This document shows, in pieces, positions 41,090-49,940 of a DNA stretch of 64,000 nucleotides. Positions within the stretch are counted from its first letter, which is position 1, and the number at the start of each line of letters is the position of its first letter. The DNA comes from a virus. The position numbers and the translations under genes were made by a program. Below the pieces are notes generated by a model. The model saw only the letters and a list, made by a program, of their open reading frames with translations, was not told the origin of the DNA and did no database searches. Location: the IMG/VR virus record IMGVR_UViG_3300023184_000070, positions 1 to 64,000 of that record; one strand, written 5' to 3'.

Positions 41090-43900
41090 ATGGACAATGG
41101 CGCTTATAAAAAATATTTAGAAAAACAAAGACAGGCCGAAATTAAAGCCAATGCTGAAAAAGGCAAAAAAGCCGCTGACGAAGAACGTAAAAAGTTAGCT
41201 TTAGAAAACGAACATAATAACCAACAGGCATCAGCAAGAATTAATCGTCAAGGCGCAGCTCAGTCCTTACCACCACCATCAACCTCAACTAATTCTGCAG
41301 GCAAAGTTGGCGGCAGGAAAATCACTAAAGAAGAGTGGGACGCAGCAAAAGCAGCAGCAGGAGAACAGCAAACTACCGACGCCGACGAATCTGCAGCCGA
41401 GACCGCTAGACTTGCAAGAAAAGAAAAAGAACTAGTAGTTGAGTCAAACAAATATGTAGAGTTTGAACCAAGATCAAATTTATTATTAGAATATGCAGAC
41501 TACACCTATAGTTTAAGTTTACACATAATTCCACCTAAAAAGTATAACGATATGGTGTTAACACCGGGGTATGTTTATAATACCATGTGGGATCCATTTT
41601 TTACCAGCTCTTCAAAAAAATCTGGTGTTAGAAAAATTAGTAAAGAAGAATGGGATAGAGGAGTAGCAATAACTGACGCCTCTACAGGAAACACTGGTAC
41701 TTTGCAAGGCCTAGTGGGCACAGTGTTAATTTCCAGCGCCGGCCGCCGCGGCGATCAGTATAATAGACATCCTGCGTTTAAAGAAGATTTTTATTTTGAA
41801 AATCTAACAATGAAAACCATAGTAGGTATGAATGTCCGCACAAAAAATACCAATGCTATCGAAATGAGTTTTACTATAATTGAGCCATATGGCGTGACTT
41901 TACTGGATCGCTTACTGGAAGTAACAAAACAAATTGGTACTAAAAGTTGGATGCAGATCCCTTACATGCTACAGGTGGACTTTTTAGGTAATAATTCCGC
42001 TGGTGAGTTATTGACGCCAATCCCAAATCAAACCAAATACATACCTATTAGAATACTTGCTTGTAAAATAAACATTTCTACCAAGGGCGCAGAGTATCAA
42101 ATACAAGCGGTGCCATTTGGTCAACAAGCATTCACTGAAAGTATTGGTAGCACTCCGGCTATATTAGAAGTACAAGCATCAACTGTTGGAGAATTTTTCA
42201 GTAGTAAAGGCAATGCCGGACAGGCCAGTTCTATAATTGCGGTGCAGCAATTAGATAAAGAACGTCTTGATGGAATTTATAAAGAAGTTGCAGCTGAAAA
42301 AAAGAAAACCAATCCCGATGACAAGCGTGTGGCAGATTTGCAGTCAAAAGCCGATTCAGTTACCAAAGATCTAGCAAAAACTCCGTACATAGTCGGCAGC
42401 TATGCTGCGGCAATGAATAGTTACCAGTCCCAGCTGGCGACAACCGGACACTCACAACATGCCGAAATTTATGAATTTGATATCCATCCTGACATAGCAA
42501 AATCAAAAATAGTAATACCAAAAACCACTACATCTGCAAGCACTGCAATGACAGACCCAGTTAAAGCATTGCGCAACAATGCTAAAATATCCAACGTTGG
42601 TATTGATCAATCTAAATCGGGGTTCAGCATAAATGCCGGAACATCAATCATTGAAGTTATTAACATGGTTATGCGAGCCAGTGATCTTATAAGAGATCAA
42701 ATTTACGATCCCGCTACAGATGCTAAAAAAATAACTAAAGATAAAAATGATCCCATGACATGGTTTAAAATAACCAGTACTGTGGAATTATTAGAGTTTG
42801 ATTCTATTAGAGATACGTATAGTAAAAAAATTACATACCATATTATGCCTACGGCTATCTTTAATACAAAATTTCCAAATGCACCAAAGTCGGAACCAAA
42901 ATCAGTTACTAAACAATATCATTATATGTATAGTGGCCAGAACGATAGTATCATTGAATTTAGTTTAGATTTTGATACTATGTTTTATACTGCAATCACT
43001 GCTGATCGTAGTAAAATTCAACAAACCGAAGTGCAACAAGAAAATCCTGATGGCACTAGGCAATCGTTAAACAATTCAACTGGCCCGGTACAAATAACCA
43101 ACCATCAAATAAAATTAGTGGCGGGTCATGCAGATATACCTCGTGCAGCCAATCCTGATAGTAAAGCTGCATTAGTTACTGATTTTTATAAAAGCACGTT
43201 AAGCTCAAGTCGCGGGGATATGATCAACGTTAAACTTAAAATTTTAGGTGATCCAGAATTTATCAAACAAGATGATATATTTTTTAATCCTCGAACCAAC
43301 CCCGATCAAAACAGTGGTAAACTGATTGATAAAAACGGCAGTATAATGTTTGATAGTGCTGAACGATTTGTATTACTAACCTTCAACACCCCAGTAGATG
43401 TAGACCCCGAATCAGGATTAATGGTAGTTGATTCAAAATATACTACCAGTGCATTTAGTGGTATATACAAAATTATCACTGTCGACAATGAGTTTGCTGG
43501 TGGATCATTTACCCAGACTCTAGACCTTATTAGAATTTTTGAAAATTTTAACGGGGTCGAGCCTGAGGTACGCCAACCTGAGTTAACTACTATACCTCAA
43601 AATAAAACTGAAGAAACCGCAGTTAGAACTGGTGTGAATTTAAGTAATACCACTAGTGGCAGCAGCCGCGGCAAAGTGAACCCTTCTTCTAGTCTAGAGT
43701 CTGCAGGATACCCAGAAGCATACAGCGATCCCATGGGCAGCGGTGACGGCGCAGCTATCATGCACGAGGCCAGGCAATCAACGCCTCCCCCACCTCCACC
43801 AAAACCAGTCAGTACAGGACTACCAGACCCAGTCAAAGATCCCAAAGGGTATAAAGCCGAAATCAATAGACGACTTAAAAACAAGTACGGTAGTAATTAA
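41090..43900 (+). CDS. Large baseplate hub-type protein (936 aa)
   Basis: Not matched to a named T4 protein with certainty. Residues 1-60 are charged and coiled-coil-like (KKYLEKQRQAEIKANAEKGKKAADEERKKLALE). A motif KITKEEWDAAK (about 75-85) recurs as KISKEEWDRG (about 180-190). Residues 130-400 contain LLEYADYTYSLSLHIIPPKKYNDM and EMSFTIIEPYGVTLLDRLLE. The C-terminal part (GIYKIITVDNEFAGGSFTQTLDLIRIFEN) resembles the end of gp27-like hub proteins. The last 100 residues include a run of prolines. It lies directly before gp5, where a hub partner is expected. A gp27-like role is inferred. Confidence 0.72.
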   Translation: MDNGAYKKYLEKQRQAEIKANAEKGKKAADEERKKLALENEHNNQQASARINRQGAAQSLPPPSTSTNSAGKVGGRKITKEEWDAAKAAAGEQQTTDADESAAETARLARKEKELVVESNKYVEFEPRSNLLLEYADYTYSLSLHIIPPKKYNDMVLTPGYVYNTMWDPFFTSSSKKSGVRKISKEEWDRGVAITDASTGNTGTLQGLVGTVLISSAGRRGDQYNRHPAFKEDFYFENLTMKTIVGMNVRTKNTNAIEMSFTIIEPYGVTLLDRLLEVTKQIGTKSWMQIPYMLQVDFLGNNSAGELLTPIPNQTKYIPIRILACKINISTKGAEYQIQAVPFGQQAFTESIGSTPAILEVQASTVGEFFSSKGNAGQASSIIAVQQLDKERLDGIYKEVAAEKKKTNPDDKRVADLQSKADSVTKDLAKTPYIVGSYAAAMNSYQSQLATTGHSQHAEIYEFDIHPDIAKSKIVIPKTTTSASTAMTDPVKALRNNAKISNVGIDQSKSGFSINAGTSIIEVINMVMRASDLIRDQIYDPATDAKKITKDKNDPMTWFKITSTVELLEFDSIRDTYSKKITYHIMPTAIFNTKFPNAPKSEPKSVTKQYHYMYSGQNDSIIEFSLDFDTMFYTAITADRSKIQQTEVQQENPDGTRQSLNNSTGPVQITNHQIKLVAGHADIPRAANPDSKAALVTDFYKSTLSSSRGDMINVKLKILGDPEFIKQDDIFFNPRTNPDQNSGKLIDKNGSIMFDSAERFVLLTFNTPVDVDPESGLMVVDSKYTTSAFSGIYKIITVDNEFAGGSFTQTLDLIRIFENFNGVEPEVRQPELTTIPQNKTEETAVRTGVNLSNTTSGSSRGKVNPSSSLESAGYPEAYSDPMGSGDGAAIMHEARQSTPPPPPPKPVSTGLPDPVKDPKGYKAEINRRLKNKYGSN

Positions 43901-43914
43901 TCAAGGACATCAAC

Positions 43915-46128
43915 ATGCGAGATAAAAGAATAGGCAAGAAACCACCAGATCATTTCTTACGGGAAGCGTCTAGTGCTAGATTAGACAGCGGCCCGTTTAT
44001 TGGTAAGGTAAAAAATAATCTAGATCCTACTAGGAGCGGACGAATGGATGTTTGGATTGCTGATTTAGGAGCAGGTGATGAAGCTAATCCTGAAAATTGG
44101 CGTACAGTGTCTTATGCTAGTCCGTTTTTTGGTAGCACATATCAACCAGACACTACCAAAGCAAATTCCTACAGTAAAGTGCGGCATACTTACGGCTTTT
44201 GGGCCGTCCCTCCGGACATAGGAGTGTTTGTGCTTTGTACATTTGTTGCCGGAGATCCTGAGCGCGGCTTTTGGTTTGCCTGTGTACCAAATACCCTAGG
44301 AAATCATATGGTGCCCGGTATTGCTGGTAGTAGCAATAAAGATACATCAACTCTTGAAGATTCTTCTTTATTGGCATCTATAGATAAAACAACTATTGTG
44401 GCAGAATTTAACGAAAACAGTGAACCAGACTGGACAAATTTTCCAAACATTAAAAAACCAGTACACGAACATCAATTAAAAGTACTACGGGCACAGGGAC
44501 TAGAAAAAGATTTTATTCGTGGTATAATATCCAGTAGTTCTCAGCGCGAAATGCCCAGCGCAGTTTTTGGTATAAGCACCCCTGGTCGCCCTATCAATGA
44601 CCCAACACCAGACCCCGACTTCCAAAAAAAATTAGTATCTGGTGATCTAAATCCTGTAGACTATGCTGTTGCAGCCCGCCGAGGCGGTCATCAGTTTGTC
44701 ATGGATGACGGAGATTTAAACGACAAAGATCGTTTAATTCGATTACGCACTGCCGGCGGTCATCAATTGTTAATGAACGATAGCGAAAAAATAATTTATA
44801 TTGGCAACAGCAATGGCAGTGTGTGGGTTGAATTAACTGGAGAAGGCCACTTAAACATATACTCTGCAGATAGCATTAATGTACGTGCAGGGGTTGATTT
44901 GAATTTTCATGCTGATAATAATATAAATTTTAATGCCGGTCAAAATATAAATGTCAGTGCAGGAAAAACTCTTGTTGCACAAAGCCCTGACATTAATTTA
45001 AATTCAGTTCAGGGATTAACAATGTATGGTGGCCAAGTAAATATTGGCAGCGATGGCGGATTAAATCTAAACGCGAATGGGGTAACTTCAATAAACGGTA
45101 GTGCCGGAACTAGGATTACTGGCGCTAAAGTAACGTTAAACGAGGGAGGAACCGTTGGAGTAGCACGACCCACAGCACTTAAAATTAATAAATTAAGTGA
45201 TACTGGTAAACAAGGGTTGGTGTGGAAAAGTGTAGATGGAGCATTAGAAACTATAGTTCCGATAGCACCGACCCACGAGCCATGGAAATTACATCAAACT
45301 ATAGCACCAGTTACACAGGCAGTGGTTCCGGCAGCAACACCTGCCGCAACACCTGCTGCAACACCAGCCGCGACACCTGCTGCAACACCAGCCGCGACAC
45401 CTGCTGCAACACCAGCCGCGGCAGCACCTGTGGCTGCTAAACCTGCTAAAGCTAGCCCACTAGAAAAACCAATACCGATAGTTGAGTGTGAAGGCAAAGG
45501 CGTTATTGCACTAGCAGATCAAGGTCCAAAAGCCGCAGTAGGAAAACCTGTGCGTAAGCCATTAAATAAAAAATATCTAGCCAGGCCTGATGCCCCCAAC
45601 CCACCAGCTGGTATTGGCCCACTACCAAAATCACATACCAAAGCAGTATTTGCACAGCTGGCTTGGAGCGAGAGTACTTGGAATTACACAACAGTAAACG
45701 AATTAAACTATATAGGCAAATATCAAATGGGTGCAATTGCATTGACTACATTAGGATATATTAAAAATGATGCCTATAAGCAGTACGGAAATAAGGCAAT
45801 GAATTATACAACCAGCTGGACTACTAAAGCAAATACGGCAGGTATTGCGTCAAAAGAAGATTTTTTAAACAATCCTGCGTTCCAAGAAAAAGTAATGATG
45901 GAAAATACTTTGTTTAATTACAAAAGTTTGAGTCAAAAAGGCGCAATTAAAGAGGGCGATGATTTGTGTACAGTTGCTGGAATGATATGTGCAAGCCACC
46001 TAATTGGCGCCGGTGCGGCAAGTACCTGGCGTAAAACAGGCGAAGGTAGTGATGCTAATGGAACAACTGGTACTGATTATTTTAATATGGGAAGATATGC
46101 GGTTGACGTTTTAGCAGCCACGACATAG
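43915..46128 (+). CDS. 5: Baseplate hub spike with C-terminal muramidase, T4 gp5-like (737 aa)
   Basis: Residues about 20-140 form the gp5-type OB-fold (GPFIGKVKNNLDPTRSGRMDVWI ... GFWAVPPDIGVFVLCTFVAGDPERGFWFACVP). Residues about 316-405 are a triple beta-helix (NIYSADSINVRAGVDLNFHADNNINF). A Pro-Ala-Ala-Thr repeat linker (about 472-503) leads to a transglycosylase-like domain (about 565-735) with AWSESTWNY, E586 as candidate catalytic acid, and YIGKYQMGAIAL. In T4 the lysozyme domain lies between OB-fold and helix; here a different enzyme type is placed at the C-terminus. It pierces the outer membrane and cuts peptidoglycan. AAGGA precedes the ATG. Confidence 0.9.
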   Translation: MRDKRIGKKPPDHFLREASSARLDSGPFIGKVKNNLDPTRSGRMDVWIADLGAGDEANPENWRTVSYASPFFGSTYQPDTTKANSYSKVRHTYGFWAVPPDIGVFVLCTFVAGDPERGFWFACVPNTLGNHMVPGIAGSSNKDTSTLEDSSLLASIDKTTIVAEFNENSEPDWTNFPNIKKPVHEHQLKVLRAQGLEKDFIRGIISSSSQREMPSAVFGISTPGRPINDPTPDPDFQKKLVSGDLNPVDYAVAARRGGHQFVMDDGDLNDKDRLIRLRTAGGHQLLMNDSEKIIYIGNSNGSVWVELTGEGHLNIYSADSINVRAGVDLNFHADNNINFNAGQNINVSAGKTLVAQSPDINLNSVQGLTMYGGQVNIGSDGGLNLNANGVTSINGSAGTRITGAKVTLNEGGTVGVARPTALKINKLSDTGKQGLVWKSVDGALETIVPIAPTHEPWKLHQTIAPVTQAVVPAATPAATPAATPAATPAATPAATPAATPAAAAPVAAKPAKASPLEKPIPIVECEGKGVIALADQGPKAAVGKPVRKPLNKKYLARPDAPNPPAGIGPLPKSHTKAVFAQLAWSESTWNYTTVNELNYIGKYQMGAIALTTLGYIKNDAYKQYGNKAMNYTTSWTTKANTAGIASKEDFLNNPAFQEKVMMENTLFNYKSLSQKGAIKEGDDLCTVAGMICASHLIGAGAASTWRKTGEGSDANGTTGTDYFNMGRYAVDVLAATT
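45331..45425 (+). repeat. 12-base PAAT-encoding repeat in the gp5 linker
   Basis: About seven copies of a 12-base unit encode Pro-Ala-Ala-Thr, arranged partly as a 24-base higher-order repeat. It separates the beta-helix from the muramidase domain. Confidence 0.85.
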
Positions 46129-46141
46129 GGTTAAATACATT

Positions 46142-46519
46142 ATGATCACGTATAAAGGTTTTAGTACTTACAATAGATTCAAAAAGTTTCGCTTAACTGA
46201 TTTTGAACTGGCTAAACAAGATTTGTTTAATCATTTTCATATACGCAAGGGCGAAAAATTAATGAATCCCAACTTTGGCACCATAATATGGGATGTGCTG
46301 TTTGAGCCTTTCACTGAAGAAATTAAGCAATTAATTGTTAACGATGTAACTCGCGTGGCAAAGTACGACCCTAGACTATCAATCAGTGATATTGTAGTAA
46401 CACAATACCAATACGGGATACAAATTGAGTTAGCATTAACTTATATTCCAACAAATCAAACACAGGCAATGGCCGTTTCTTTCAATCAAAAGCTAAATTC
46501 TATGTCAGTTGACAATTAA
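46142..46519 (+). CDS. 25: Baseplate wedge protein, T4 gp25 family (125 aa)
   Basis: A lysozyme-like-fold (non-enzymatic) wedge protein conserved in all contractile tails. The pattern LAKQDLFNHFHIRKGEKLMNPNFGTIIWDVLFEPFTEEIKQLIVNDV is the gp25 core, with the conserved G--PNFG and EPF stretch. Length is close to T4 gp25 (132). It forms part of the wedge core with gp6 and gp53 and contacts the sheath. It starts 13 bases after the gp5 stop and is followed by a perfect late promoter for gp6. Confidence 0.93.
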   Translation: MITYKGFSTYNRFKKFRLTDFELAKQDLFNHFHIRKGEKLMNPNFGTIIWDVLFEPFTEEIKQLIVNDVTRVAKYDPRLSISDIVVTQYQYGIQIELALTYIPTNQTQAMAVSFNQKLNSMSVDN

Positions 46520-46538
46520 CTGCGTGTATTATAAATGC

Positions 46539-46546
46539 TATAAATA
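46539..46546 (+). promoter_or_regulatory. T4-type late promoter, TATAAATA (perfect)
   Basis: The plus strand reads TATAAATA in the 46-base gap between gp25 and gp6, 20 bases before the gp6 ATG. It should drive gp6 and the giant gene downstream. Confidence 0.78.
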
Positions 46547-46565
46547 TTAAATACCGGACAATACA

Positions 46566-49500
46566 ATGGCCATTAACACAAGACAACACAGTTTACTAGT
46601 AGCTGACAATTGGAAGAAGATATATCAAACTTTCCAAGAAGCAGACTTTACTAGTTACGATTTTGAAACGCTGCGCAAAAGCATGATTGATTACCTCAGG
46701 ATATATTACCCTGAGGACTTTAATGATTTTACTGAAAGCAGTGAGTTTATTGCCTTAATTGACTTGATCGCGTTCCTAGGACAAAGTCTAGCCTTCAGAG
46801 CAGACTTAAACACTAGAGAAAATTTTATCGACACCGCTGAACGCAGAGACAGCATATTAAAACTAGCTAGATTGGTAAGCTATAATCCTAAACGTAATAT
46901 ACCTGCAAGTGGACTATTAAAGATTGAAAGTGTAAACACCACCGAAACAGTATATGATAGCAACGGGCTTAATTTAAGCGGTTCTAATATCAATTGGAGC
47001 GACAGCAGCAACGATAACTGGTACGAACAATTTGTAACAATTTTAAATGCAGCATTAGCCACTAGCCAAGTAGTAGGCAAACCTGGAAATACGCAAACTA
47101 TCAACGGGGTGCGTACAGAAGAGTACGGTTTAAATCTTATATCAAATATACTTGGAACTTATAAATTTGAAACTCAAATTGAAGGTAGCAAAATTGATTT
47201 TGAAGCAGTTAGCGCATCCAGCATTGGCAAGAATTATATTTACGAAGCGGCACCTAAGGCTAACTCGTTGTTTAATATTTTATACCGCAACGACAATTAC
47301 GGTAATGGCTCAAACAACACTGGATTTTTTATTTACTTTAAACAAGGCACATTAGACAGTCAAGATTTTTCATTAACTGATTCAATCCCTAATAGGATAG
47401 TGGCGTTCAACAACAATAACGTTAACAATACTGACACATGGCTCTATAGCTTAACCACCAACGGAACTGTGCAGGACTTATGGACTGGTGTACCGGCAGT
47501 GGCAGGAATAAATGTCATTTATAATAAATTATCTGCAAGGAACCTTTATCAAGTTAATTCTCGAGCAGGAGATCAAATTGATTTAGTTTTCGGAGACGGT
47601 AGCTTTGCTAATATCCCACAAGGAAACTTTAGGCTTTACTATAGAAGCAGCAACGGACTAAGTTATAAGATAACGCCCGATGAAATGCAAAACATTGTTA
47701 TACCTTTTAATTATGTCAGCAGATCAGGCAGAGCTGAAACATTAATTATTCGTGCCAGCTTAAAGTATACAGTGACTAACGCAGCAGCAAGGGAAACATC
47801 TGACGAAATACGTCAACGTGCGCCGCAAGCATACTATACTCAAAATAGAATGATTACTGGTGAAGACTATAACATAGTACCATTTACCAGCTTCAGCAAT
47901 ATAATTAAAGTTAAAAGTATTAATCGCACCAGCTCGGGGATCAGCCGATTCTTGGATGCACTAGACACAACGGGGAAATTTTCAAGCACTAACATCATTG
48001 GCAGTGACGGCATATTGTATGCTAATTATTTTACAAGAAATTTTAAAACTAATTTAGTTTCATTTGCAGATATTAATAAGATGATAACTCAAAAAATTGT
48101 CAGTGAGATAATTGCGTCAAATGAAACCAAGCATCTTTATTATTCTGAATTTCCTGCATATACATTAGCTGGATATTCTTGGAATCTAAGCACCACTGGA
48201 TCTAATAGTGCCACTGGTTACTTTGTTAAAAATTTAAAGCCGGCGCAAGTGGGCGGAGTAGTAAAAGACACCGCAACTTATATTAGGAAAGGTGCAGTTA
48301 TTAGATTTGATGCACCACCTAACTATTATTTTGACAGTAACAACAATTTATTACCGGGCCAGGCAACTCAGCTGTCGGATCATTATTATCTTTATGCTAA
48401 TATTGTTGAACTATTGGGTGATGGTACCAACAACGGAGTAGGCAATTATACCACCGGAATTGGCCCAGTGACTCTTAACATAAAAGTGCCAACCAATGCA
48501 GTTATTGGCATGATATATCCTATTTTTAAAAATAACTTTAATAGCTCTTTCATATCAAAGTTAACTAACTTGTTACAGGGCTTTATAACTTTTGGTTTAA
48601 CATATAACAAAGTTAAACAAGACTGGCAAATAATAACTGAACAAAATATTGGATCTGGTGAATTTAGTCTAGCCAATCAAGGGGACACCAGTAGTACCGG
48701 CATTGATAACAGCTGGATTATTAAAGCAGTGTTTGCCAATTCAAGTTATACCATATACTACAGGGGACTAGAGTACATTTTTCAAAGTGCTAGAGAAACC
48801 ACATTCTTTTACGATGGAAAAACTAGAGTTTACGATAGCAAAACCGGAACAGTATTAAGAGATCAAATCACTGTCTTGAAATCAAATTCACAGGCAGATT
48901 CTGCTAGTGCATTGGGACAAGATTATGTATGGTACATTGATAAGAATATAATTGAGAACGATGGATATTCAAACAATGATAAAATTTTAGTCACTTTCCA
49001 AGACAGTAACAGCGATTCGTTGCCTGATAATCCTTTGTTATTTAAATCTATTGTAGCGCCTGACGTTAATCCCAATAACAAATTAGTTTATTTTAAAATT
49101 GTTGATGGATATGAAAAATTCAGTGAATTAATCCCAGTTGACAGCAATCTAATTAGCAACAAATTTGCCACAGAACAAGACATTATAGCCAGCGCTGGGG
49201 TGTTTTTACCTGGACAATTATTTTATGCAACTGAAGAAAAATTATTTTTCCAACTAACAGGTCCCCAAACAGTAACACGCCAACACAATTATCAAGCTAA
49301 GATTGGAAGACAAAATATTTCGTTTCAGTACCGCCATAATAGTCCTGATTATAGAAGAATTGATCCTTCTAATAGCAATATAATTGATTTATACTTGCTA
49401 ACAGCTACCTATCAAACCAGTTATCAAAATTGGATTAAAGATACCAGCAACAGCATTGCAAAACCAATTGCGCCTACTAGCCAAGAATTATCTATGGATT

Positions 49501-49937
49501 TTAGTTCGTTGAATGATCAACGCAGCGTAAGTGATACTATAATTTTTAATAGTGCAGTGTTTAAACCAATTTTTGGTAATAAATCTGAGTCTAATCTACA
49601 GGCAACATTTAAAGTAGTTAAAAATTCATCATTATCAATTAGTGATAATGATGTTAAATCATCAGTAGTTAATGCAATCAATACTTACTTTGATATTAAT
49701 AATTGGGATTTTGGGGAAACATTTTATTTCAGTGAATTAAGCGCATATCTACACCAAGCGTTAACGCCCACAATATCATCAATTGTAGTAGTACCATCTA
49801 ACCCTAATGTGGGTTTTGGTAATTTGTATCAAATCAATGCTGAGCCATATGAAATTATCATTAGCGCAGCAACCGTAGAAAACGTAGAAATTATAACTTC
49901 AATTACAGCATCTCAGCTAAACATGGGACTAAATTAA
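46566..49937 (+). CDS. 6: Baseplate wedge protein, T4 gp6 family, enlarged (1,123 aa)
   Basis: The N-terminal 120 residues are characteristic: DFTSYDFETLRKSMIDYLRIYYPEDFNDFTESSEFIALIDLIAFLGQSLAFRADLNTRENFIDTAERRDSILKLARLVSYNPKR. The region YTQNRMITGEDYNIVPFTSFSNIIKVKSINRTSSG near residue 420-460 is the other conserved block. gp6 dimers build the wedge ring that switches during contraction. T4 gp6 has 660 residues, so over 400 are extra here, mainly in the second half. A perfect TATAAATA promoter (46539-46546) lies 20 bases upstream of the ATG. Confidence 0.93.
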   Translation: MAINTRQHSLLVADNWKKIYQTFQEADFTSYDFETLRKSMIDYLRIYYPEDFNDFTESSEFIALIDLIAFLGQSLAFRADLNTRENFIDTAERRDSILKLARLVSYNPKRNIPASGLLKIESVNTTETVYDSNGLNLSGSNINWSDSSNDNWYEQFVTILNAALATSQVVGKPGNTQTINGVRTEEYGLNLISNILGTYKFETQIEGSKIDFEAVSASSIGKNYIYEAAPKANSLFNILYRNDNYGNGSNNTGFFIYFKQGTLDSQDFSLTDSIPNRIVAFNNNNVNNTDTWLYSLTTNGTVQDLWTGVPAVAGINVIYNKLSARNLYQVNSRAGDQIDLVFGDGSFANIPQGNFRLYYRSSNGLSYKITPDEMQNIVIPFNYVSRSGRAETLIIRASLKYTVTNAAARETSDEIRQRAPQAYYTQNRMITGEDYNIVPFTSFSNIIKVKSINRTSSGISRFLDALDTTGKFSSTNIIGSDGILYANYFTRNFKTNLVSFADINKMITQKIVSEIIASNETKHLYYSEFPAYTLAGYSWNLSTTGSNSATGYFVKNLKPAQVGGVVKDTATYIRKGAVIRFDAPPNYYFDSNNNLLPGQATQLSDHYYLYANIVELLGDGTNNGVGNYTTGIGPVTLNIKVPTNAVIGMIYPIFKNNFNSSFISKLTNLLQGFITFGLTYNKVKQDWQIITEQNIGSGEFSLANQGDTSSTGIDNSWIIKAVFANSSYTIYYRGLEYIFQSARETTFFYDGKTRVYDSKTGTVLRDQITVLKSNSQADSASALGQDYVWYIDKNIIENDGYSNNDKILVTFQDSNSDSLPDNPLLFKSIVAPDVNPNNKLVYFKIVDGYEKFSELIPVDSNLISNKFATEQDIIASAGVFLPGQLFYATEEKLFFQLTGPQTVTRQHNYQAKIGRQNISFQYRHNSPDYRRIDPSNSNIIDLYLLTATYQTSYQNWIKDTSNSIAKPIAPTSQELSMDFSSLNDQRSVSDTIIFNSAVFKPIFGNKSESNLQATFKVVKNSSLSISDNDVKSSVVNAINTYFDINNWDFGETFYFSELSAYLHQALTPTISSIVVVPSNPNVGFGNLYQINAEPYEIIISAATVENVEIITSITASQLNMGLN

Positions 49938-49940
49938 TAT

